DNA of 64,000 nucleotides from Dichetophora obliterata (lineage: Eukaryota; Arthropoda; Insecta; Diptera; Sciomyzidae). A model generated the notes under the pieces. That model saw nothing but the letters and a program-made list of their open reading frames with translations, did no database searches and was not told the origin of the DNA. The position numbers were made by a program, and so were the translations under genes. Shown in pieces: positions 55,750 to 64,000 of this stretch. The stretch lies in contig OY986440.1 in assembly GCA_963920525.1 (NCBI GenBank), forward strand, positions 20,918,187-20,982,186. Reading direction: 5' to 3'. Each line of letters opens with the position of its first letter. Position 1 is the stretch's first letter.

Positions 55750-57990
55750 TTTATAAGTGCATACATTAAAAAAAGGTCTACTTATTTTACCGCACCAAAC
55801 ACCAGAAACCTTTCTGACTGTCAGTGTTGCCGTGTTCACTTCGATTGAAGTGTTTCACTTCTTTTTCGAGGCTTACACTTCGGCACTTCCTCTTTGACAT
55901 GAACACTTCCATTTGGTCCAAGGTACAATTTCTTTTTAGAAATAACATACTGTCAAAAAGGCTCACTTGTAAAAGGCGCGTTGCAAAAAAAAAGCTGGCT
56001 GGAATTCATGGCAAGATAATTTAAATTTTAATTTATGTAAAATGTATCAAAATGTGTTAACAATCGTAATTTTTTGAAGGAAAATTGACTTAAACAGCAA
56101 AAAAGGTTCTTAATAAGTACGGATTCTCCTCCACGCGTCAAGAAAGTTGCTCTTGAATCATGCAAGCAGTTTGTGGACTCCACTGAAATTGAAATGATTG
56201 CCATTGATGAACATGTTTCTGCTTTTCCGAGTACAAGTTAGGCCTTTTTTGAAAACACTTCCTGAATTTGTTTATAGTATTATCTAAACAAATACTTAAG
56301 AAGGTGAATTCGAAGACCCTCCCGAGAAACAATTTGTGTCCGTACCAAACTACTCAGACACAAAAGTCTCGAGTATCGGACTAACGAAGTAACGAAAAAC
56401 TCTGAAGTTTATGAAAAAAAAATTGATTGCATATTGATATTAAGCCCAATGCAAACGAGCCTCAGCGAACAGGACCCGAGAAAAGAATTCATATATTGTG
56501 TCAATAAAGTAGCCAGCATCGAAACTGGCCTGAGACTTAACTATAATGTACCCGAAACATGCCCGACAAGTACCTCGAAATCACCTGAAATAGTACTGTA
56601 GTAATTGTGTATTTGTCAATAAAGTGTTCAAATACGAGCGACTATATCTGGACACAATAAACAGACGAATGCCCGATTCGGTTCGTACATAGTGCCTTCT
56701 CAAGGTGTTCCAGAACTAGCACTTATTTCGGTGCAGAGGTCGGACATTTACCAACACGGGCACCGGACACAAAATATGAAATTGTTTCTCGGGCCTGTTC
56801 TAAGAGAGGTAGAAATTTTAGATCCGGCATTGCTGGGTTCCAGTAGTGTGATTCTAACTATCCAACTTTTTCCTAATTTGGTTAAAGAAAATCAAATAGA
56901 AGAGTAGGAAAGTGAAATGAAATAAATTTCTAAAAATTAAAATTCTCTTGGAAATTTTAAAATGCCGTTAGAAATTTGCTATATATATAGCTTAAGAAAT
57001 TTGTTGGAGCAAAGGCCTTTTTTAGTGTTTACAAGTCAGCTGAAAGTGCTGGCCGACGTATGACACACCATTGATATTTTAACTTGTTAATTTGTATGCC
57101 ATAGGAAAAAATCACTCCAATTTAGCTTACTTTGAATTGCTTTAAAAGGCTATTCTTGAAAAGCTTTGGGTCAGAAGCTCATTTTTGTTTTCAAGCTTTT
57201 TGAATTGTTCGCTTGCATAACAACAAAATAAAGTGCTGACGTTTTGCTCCTGCAGGAAGCTGCTGACATGCCGGCCAGTTGGGTTTTTTCGTTTTACTCT
57301 ATTTCTTTTTTGTTAAAAATAAAGATGTGCATTTTAAACGTTGAAAACAATTTTTGATTTTGCCATCTTAATATTTGTTGCTTTGCTTCACTTTTTTTTT
57401 TAAGAAATTTCATTTCACTTCGATTCACTTCACTTTTTTTAAAATTTCACTTCACTCAAAAATTTTGAAACGGCAACACTGCTGACTGTCAATCCTGGCT
57501 TGGGGACCGTTTGCGTGCCGGATTACCGCGATTCGACCACGACCATTTTTACTTGACGTTGTCGTAAATGAGTCACTTTTCCTCACCAGTCACCATCCGC
57601 TTCAGAAATTTTGTTGATTTTGTTGCGATTCACTGATTAAAATTTGGTGCATGAGGCTTACATCGAGTTTCTTTTTGTATCCAGCCTTTTTCAAAACGGT
57701 TCCAAACGATTTGTTGTGCAGTGTTTAGATTCTGGGCAATCGAAACAGTGCTTACTTGACAATGGGACTCCACTATTTCCATGATTTTATCGACATTTTA
57801 GATAATTGGCCTTCTAGAGCGAGGTTCATATTTGACATCAGAATTAACGGATCGGAATTGACGAAACCAAAATTGCGTGTGGTTTTGGCTGTGACAGTAT
57901 CAGGAGCTTAAACGCTATTCACATTTTCAGCCGTCTGGTTTGCGTTTTCATCTTTATCGAAGAAAAATTGTAAAATATGGTTTTTTATCT
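55750..57990 (-). pseudogene. mariner transposase N-terminal half, split by a hAT insertion
   Basis: Minus strand, multiple frames. Recognisable are FFFDKDENANQTAENV near 57950, a segment with NVDKIMEIVES-like sequence, VSTVSIAQNLN, a remnant of the RMVTGDEKW block and, beyond the hAT insertion, the continuation GLTVRK then GVWCGK (55822 downward). This covers the paired helix-turn-helix DNA-binding region and the first catalytic segment. Frameshifts and stops are frequent; the later catalytic part is not seen. Confidence 0.75.
55822..57481. mobile_element. hAT-type element inserted in mariner remnant
   Basis: Inverted termini CAGTGTTGCCG, flanked by the 8-bp direct repeat CTGACTGT (55814-55821 and 57482-57489), which belongs to mariner coding sequence. 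Subterminal CACTTC repeats at both ends. No certain transposase domain; short open stretches near 56120-56340 and 56692-56907 are unclassified. Confidence 0.85.
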
Positions 57991-58410
57991 TTTCTGTAGC
58001 TCGGTTCTGTAATTTTTCTCATCGCAGTTCTCACCAGATTTTCTCACTTTGACGTCATTGTGACGTCATTCTCACTTGCACTATCTCTGTAATAAAATGA
58101 AAAAATTCAGTGACTCGTCTCGCTTGTTTCAATTCTACTTTTGAAGGAATTCAATAGACGAAGTGTTCCTGTAAACTAAAATATGCGACTCGAATCGATT
58201 GAAGTTCTCACTATGTTCTAACTTGGTGAGAAAAATGTTTGCTTGTTTGTGCAACAGTCATATTCAATAAAGTTGTGGATATAAATGTATTCATGTTACA
58301 AATACTTCTACCGGGTACAAGGTATCAACTTAAACTTTTTCATGTAGATTATAAATATATTATTAACAAAATATTATATGTACTGCAATGTATACCTATT
58401 CTACATTATA

Positions 58411-59321
58411 AAGGGTCCGCCAAATAACTTTTTTTTTTTTGAAAATTCTATAAAAAAAACTACAAGATATTTTCTCAAATTTCTTTTTTTATTTGAAAGT
58501 ACAATCCTTCTGGTTAATAATGGAAAATAATTTCATTCAAATGGCTGCCTCAGCTGGCCATGCAGTAGCCTACACGATCGGTCCAATTTTTAAGCACATT
58601 ATCGATTGTGTGCAGCTGTATTTCACCAATGGCTTCACTAATATTGTCCTTTAAAGCGTCAATTGTCTCTGGCTTGTCGGCGTAACACTTATCTTTGAGG
58701 GCAACCCACAAATAATAGTCCAACGGTGTCAAATCGCAGCTCCGAGGTGGCCAAGCGACATCAGCTCTGCGGCTGATAATGCGATCTTCAAAAACAGGGC
58801 GCAAAACATCGAGTGTAGCTTCGGCTGTGTGGCACGTAGCGCCGTCCTGTTGAAACCAAATGTTGCCAATATCCTCCTCTTCAATTTTTGTGAACAAAAA
58901 TTCGTGCAACATGGCCCGATAACGAGCGCCATTGACTGTAACGGCCACTCCTTGCTCATTTTCGAAGAAAAATGGCCCAATTATGCCTCTGGACCAAAAT
59001 CCGCACCAAACAGTGCCTCGTTTTGGGTACAGCGGCTTTTCAATGTATGCGTAGGGGTTTTCTCTGCTCCAAATGTGACAATTTTGCTTGTTTACATACC
59101 CGCCAAGATCAAAATGAGCTTCATCTGAAAAGATGATTTTTTGGCAAAATCGGCATCTTCTGCATGTCGCAATATTTCCCAGCGTTGTTCAAGCGTGTAC
59201 ACAACCATATTCGTTCAGCGGAAAGATAAAACTAATTATCTGTCAAATCAGACATGAGCTAAGTGTTACCATTCACGAAATAAGCACTAGTTGAAAAAAA
59301 AACGTTACATGGCGGACCCTG
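58411..59321 (-). mobile_element. DD41D mariner-like element, internally deleted
   Basis: Inverted termini AAGGGTCCGCCAAATAAC on the left and CAGGGTCCGCCATGTAAC reversed on the right, TA at both sides (58409-58410 and 59322-59323). 911 bp, against about 1.3 kb for autonomous relatives. It encodes one damaged transposase. Confidence 0.9.
58550..59208 (-). pseudogene. DD41D-type transposase with N-terminal deletion
   Basis: From the ATG at 59208 about 24 residues of the N-terminus (VYTLEQRWEILRHAE) remain. A deletion and frame change near 59137 joins them to the catalytic domain, which is then open to the stop at 58550. The catalytic Asp residues are in FSDEAHF, WFQQDGATCHT and LTPLDYYLW. Spacing between the second and third is 41 residues, giving DD41D as in the tephritid 'rosa' subfamily. 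The DNA-binding helices are mostly missing. Confidence 0.85.
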
Positions 59322-60551
59322 TACATACATACATTATATATTTATGAAATATATTAACTGAAATATTTCATAAATGAGGTTTATTCTATGATTAAATTTG
59401 TTTAATTGCATTACGCAACCGCCTTAAAATAATACTCGGATCGCAATGTGTAGATTAGTAGGTTAGGGCATTTAATATCAACATCAATAAGTGCCAAATT
59501 GTTTACCAATAAAACAAGTAATTTTCAGCACAAATAGCATAAACATGCATATTTTCGCCATATTCATAAATTAAGCACAAATCATATTTATATTTGTTGT
59601 TTACAGAATAACCTAATGCAATGTCTCAAATAGTTTTCTGTCACTAGTTGCAATTTCATATATTCCCTTTCACTTGTGTATTCTTTTTCATCACGGACCA
59701 CTATATACTCGTTTATCAGTTACAGAAACACTTGTTTTCGCAAAAGTGAGTATTTTGGAATGAAACTATGTGACGTCAGAAAAAGTTACTATTTGTCGCA
59801 ATAGTTACAGAACCGAGCTACTGGTGTCACAAAACCGTCTGAAAAGTTTTTTTTAGTACGAAATCTTATCTTTGTAATGCTATCTAACGCTACCCAGTCG
59901 CAATTTTACAAAAAACAATGCATTTATTTTACTACACCTGATATATTAGGGGTATTCACGATCCGCAGCTCTTTGTTGTGATCGTATATGGGCATTAGAG
60001 TGGGTGGGTCGGCCTCTATACAAAAAAAAAAGTTGAAAAACCAACTTCTATATCAAAGCTGACCTCGAGAAGATTCCAAAAACAAAAAAATGTTTTTTAT
60101 TTTGGATCACCGAAAAACAGCCCAAATGGTCTTTTTTCATAAATTAAGTATACCAGTCCTATCTTAAAAATCCTTAGTCGTTAAAAAAGGCATAGCAAAT
60201 ACTACATATACTCTTCAGAGTGTTTTCACTTCCGAAGTCACATTAGACTTGTAAGCCCCGTTAGCTCGATTTACCTCCCCTTGAATTCTTGCTGTTTTCT
60301 CATAAAATTAAAAACCGTTAACCAAGTTTCAACACAAATACGTTATAAGACTTCAAAACTAACAATTTTTACTTTTTTTAATTATTAAACAAAAATTGTA
60401 AAATGAAGTGATATAGTTTTAAATATTAAATAATGAAATGAAATTAAGAAATATTTTTTTAAAAAATTTAGGTTTTTTGCTAAAATAAAATTGCACACAA
60501 AACGTTACAATACATTCAAGTTGCCAAAAAAAATCGTAAAATAAATAATGG
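59322..60551. other. intergenic, one solitary element end
   Basis: No gene seen. AGGGGTATTCACGATCC at 59948 matches the outer terminus of the elements at 48184 and 33251; its partner end was not found. Confidence 0.4.
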
Positions 60552-61890
60552 TAGCATGGCCGTAGCCAGGATTTTCTTCAGAAGGGGCAGGCCAATTATT
60601 GTTTCATATAGCTGAAAAATGTTTTTATATATTGGTCTTATTGAGAATAAAATAAAATTAAATTCGAAACGATACTAAACTAAACGTGATTTAACAAAAG
60701 CGAGAATCAGTATTCACCGGCGCGAATCTTAAGCTAAGCGGCTTAAAATTTCAGCATTCAGCTTATCTTTTTTTCTTTTGTAGCAAACTTTTGTGTACGC
60801 TTCAAAGGCATAAAAACGCTGTTGTAACTATGATTTTATGATTGGAGGTTTGTTCTTTTCCACGAACAGGCTAGTCGTGAGATTCACAAAAAATTATAAC
60901 CGAACGAATCGAAGACAAAACCTTTCGATTTTGTTCCAGTAATTTCTTGTGAACAGACAACATTATTACATCAAAAGGCAGCTCGATCATGAACGCGTGA
61001 GCTGCTTCTGCTGATCCTATGTGCCACTGACTCGAAGCATGGCTTGTACAATACTCTTGCTCATTTTTATAATTAGTGAAAGGCTTTATATAACGAGCGA
61101 TCCTAAAACGCCTTGAAGGTTTTGAGGTGGAAAGAGAACACAGTACAAGCAAAGTGCACCTTTTAATTTTTTTGAGTATATTAACCACGGCGTATAGGTT
61201 TGAAGCTAATAGTGACAAAATTTAAGTTTGGGTCTAGTCGAGTCTGCTTAAAAAACGTAGATTTGAGGAGAAACCCAAGGGCATTTGAGCATTTTCAATT
61301 TCTGAGATGTACTCATAAGGGCACACCGGCCAACCCACTTTCCCAAGTCATTTTCGCAGAAACTGTCACTATTGCATGTTCTAGCAGAAGCAGATGTAGA
61401 TATATTCTTTTGCAATTAAAAGCTCGGAAGCGGGTGCAAGCAACTCATCTTCCTCTTCCACTCTGCTCTCTTTGTCACTCAATTTTCTCTTCTTGACTGT
61501 AAAGCAAATTGAGTAGAAAATAAACATAGACCTTATAATTTTCAGTAACGTAATATAAACTTACCACCAAAAAACTTTCTTATATATCCATTTATAAAAA
61601 CAATTATAAATTAAAAAAATCTATAAATAAATCTAAAAATTTCAATTTGAACAGCCGATTTGGTTTCGTTAGTTATGACAACAAACGCAATATACATATT
61701 GCAAGCTTTTCATAAACTCTTCTTACTAAATAATAAATTAAGTTTTAATAAATATTAAAAACCTGAATACTTTTTTAATTATGAGAAAAACTGTTTTGAA
61801 TTTCTTACTTTAATTCTAAAAAAATATTTTGATATTGTTTAGGGAGAGGGGGGCAACTGCCCTTGCTAAGCTCATGAATGGTAGCATACC
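60552..61890 (-). mobile_element. decayed hAT-like element with ZMYM1-type transposase
   Basis: The left end GGCCGTAGCCAGGATTTT is of the type seen on such hAT elements, and a G-rich GGGGGGCAACTGCCC block near 61855 looks like the opposite end. Boundaries are approximate and no target duplication was found. Confidence 0.5.
60845..61218 (-). pseudogene. hAT (ZMYM1/P52K-like) transposase N-terminal remnant
   Basis: The frame reads SSQWHIGSAEAAHAF, LLEQNRKVLSSI and IIFCESHD, then a stop and PVRGKE. This is the SxxHxxA...NRxxLxxI...F...HDxxxRG pattern of the ZMYM1-like hAT N-terminal region. Upstream and downstream domains are missing. Family assignment is from recalled pattern. Confidence 0.55.
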
Positions 61891-63147
61891 AAAAGTTGAA
61901 AAAAGTTCTTCAGTAACTGTGGCAACCATTTTTAAGATAGTGGTAAAAACAACGGTCGGAGGTACAAGAGTGCCAAAAATACTCAAACTAGAAACTGCTA
62001 GTTGATCGTTACTTTTTTTATATGAAAAAAACATACAAATTTATTGACTTTTTTACATATTTTACGGTTTTTTGCTCATAAAACCTAATTTTGTACTGTT
62101 TCTATGAAATGAGCTATCAAACACATAAATTGAATAAAAAGTACCAGAATTGTGATATTTTACTTTTAGAATAAAAATTTAATTTTCTTTCTTGTTGTAA
62201 CAAAAAAAAAAAATAGTAAAAATTCAAATTTAAAAAAATTGTAATAAAATGTGAATATGTTTTCAGAAACAACACTTAACACAAATACAAAAATTACAAT
62301 ATTATGTGATGACGTTGAATAACTTGGTCGTTATGAAATTTTTTATTAGAAGTGTCACATTTTGTAAATTTAAAAATGTAAAAAATACCATTTGGGATGT
62401 TTTTTTTTAAAAAAAAAAATTCACTTCGGCGGTGGTTTTTTCAAATTTTTTTTCGACCCCCAAGAAGTTGGCAACGTAAGTTGCCCTAATTACGACCGCC
62501 TCGGCACTTTCTGACTATGTCTATTAAGAACAATGTTTATATAAATTTTTTTTTTAAAAAAAAACATTTTCTGGTTTAGAATATATTCTAAATTCATTAA
62601 AATTTTTAAAATATCAGGATAGTGCAATCAATATTTTTAAAATAATTTTTTTTACATCGCAATGTAAAATCATCAAATTGCCATAATTGCGTCCAGCAAA
62701 ACCAGCTTTTCCTTATTCCGACCACTCGTTAATCGATTTCCTTCCATGTTTACTTAACACACATAATGGTTCAGATATTAATTTTCAAGATGAACACGAC
62801 TATTATTTTATAATGGTTTTATTATAAAATGAATCAAGAGAAAACTTGAAAAAAAAATATTTTTTTTTAGTTACTCCTTAAAAATTTTACATCTTTGTAT
62901 TTTTTCCAATTTCATTTTATCAAACATTTTTTTTTAAAAAGAAAAATAAAAATGAAGAATTGGTTACATTGCATGTTAAAAAGTAAATACATTTTTTAAT
63001 TATTAAAAATTTAATTGCTCTACAAATACGTTGGGTAAATAAAAAAAATTAAAAATAGGAACTGTATTCATTTAATGATTAATTTTTAAAACTATTGATA
63101 AGAAGGAAAGATACAATTTTTGCACTAAGATAAATAAATTATATAGA
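61891..63147. other. intergenic AT-rich
   Basis: Long A and T runs. No gene or classified element seen. Confidence 0.45.
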
Positions 63148-63840
63148 TTATTTAGTTTTTCGGAGATGAGTAACTGCTGGATCATTATATGTTCCTAGAT
63201 TCTTCATTAAGATTGGTTTTCTAATTTTTTTAAAAATATCATCAGTTGAGAAGTCATGAATGTCGTCCTTGTCTGGCCATTTCCAGTTTGTGTCACTCAT
63301 TTACATGGATTTAATTTTTACTATCTTATTTTCCTCATTTACATCGAGTATGATGCCTGGAAAATATTCTTCTTCATACTTTACAATGACATTATTTCCT
63401 TTTTCATATAAAGTAGCAGGTAATTGATTTTTGTACAAGTTGGATTTAATATTTTGGTTACTTTCTAATTTTTTCAATTCTTTCTCTTTTTGTTTTCGAA
63501 GTTTTTGTTCCAGTATTTTTTTCTTTTCATCATAGATCCTTTTCTGGTGTTCTAGAAATTCTTCATTTACAGCAACTGTTGGAGTTATTTTCTGCTTATT
63601 TTTTCTGATATTTTGGGTTTGTCACTTGGTTCTGGCCAGTATAGAGCTTTTTTAAACGGTGAAGAGCACTGATAACGAAAATCATTTTCAAGTTGAGTGA
63701 AATTTACATTTTGAGTAGTGTTATCCTTCAGCACACCCTTTTAAGGTGTTGATTCAACTACAGTAATTGCCTGTTCTAGAGAAGGTGATATATCTAAAGA
63801 ATTTGTATATCCTTCTGTGTAAGGTTGATTGTAGGCTTAA
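63148..63840 (-). pseudogene. C-terminal tail of a pogo/Tigger-type transposase
   Basis: Minus strand: FTQLENDFRYQCSSPFKKAL then YWPEPSD, a Lys/Glu-rich coiled coil (QKLRKQKEKELKKLES), a Tudor-like VIVKYEEEYFPGIILDV, and WKWPDKDDIHDF. The arrangement of coiled coil, YFPG and WxWPxxxD resembles tails of insect pogo-type transposases. A stop in frame near 63300 and a frame change near 63610 show decay. The DDE core would lie beyond the window or is lost. Moderate confidence in the family. Confidence 0.5.
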
Positions 63841-64000
63841 TAGGTGTTGCTCGGAGCATTTGAATAGCCTGTGCTAAAGTTGATGGAAGGTCCAAAAGCT
63901 TAACGCTTCAATCAGCATCGACCATCTATGGAATTATTGTGCAAACTCCAAATACTCTCATCTATGTAAATTTCTGCGGCTGTTAAGTTATAATTAGGGG

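Noticed and set aside
61816..62034. 72-codon minus-strand frame
   Set aside because: No domain; overlaps the G-rich end of a decayed element.

Overview
The window looks like a transposon-dense stretch of a dipteran genome, most probably a tephritid fruit fly or close relative. The base composition is strongly AT-rich. The one well-recognised host gene (Arl4) has protein and intron structure of insect type, and a mariner-like element belongs to the DD41D type known from tephritids. The species is an inference from family content and was not looked up.

Two host genes are supported. Arl4 (plus strand, five coding exons, 22684-35874) is complete. Its second and third introns (8.8 and 3.2 kb) are swollen by a piggyBac copy, foldback repeats, a Helentron-like minisatellite and several MITEs. 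The last two coding exons of an organic-cation/SLC22-type transporter lie on the minus strand at 53319-53730 and 44569-44721. The 8.6-kb intron between them holds two adjacent long foldback elements, a PIF/Harbinger-like MITE and a three-level transposon nest. The earlier transporter exons were not found here.

Left part (1-18 kb): a fragment of a non-LTR reverse transcriptase, a TIR repeat, then a BEL/Pao LTR retrotransposon (3305-14611) with two identical 171-bp LTRs, a 5-bp target duplication, a tRNA-Tyr-type primer site and one uninterrupted 1,789-codon gag-pol. A CR1-type non-LTR element sits antisense in its leader. The CR1 ORF1 and ORF2 are both open, and an A AAA AAC heptamer sits in exactly the register needed for a -1 shift from ORF1 into ORF2. 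Right of the BEL element is a decayed gene of an unrecognised family, with a 5'-truncated RNase H-bearing retrotransposon inserted exactly across its splice acceptor.

Middle and right parts (18-64 kb) outside the two genes are layered class II elements and anonymous repeats: piggyBac, Tc1, mariner, DD41D mariner-like, four hAT or hAT-like elements, pogo-like ends and a pogo-type transposase tail, tRNA-like SINE modules, and several inverted-repeat elements. Several insertions are nested with readable target-site duplications, so their order of arrival can be read off. No rRNA, CRISPR, bacterial operon or functional tRNA gene was seen.
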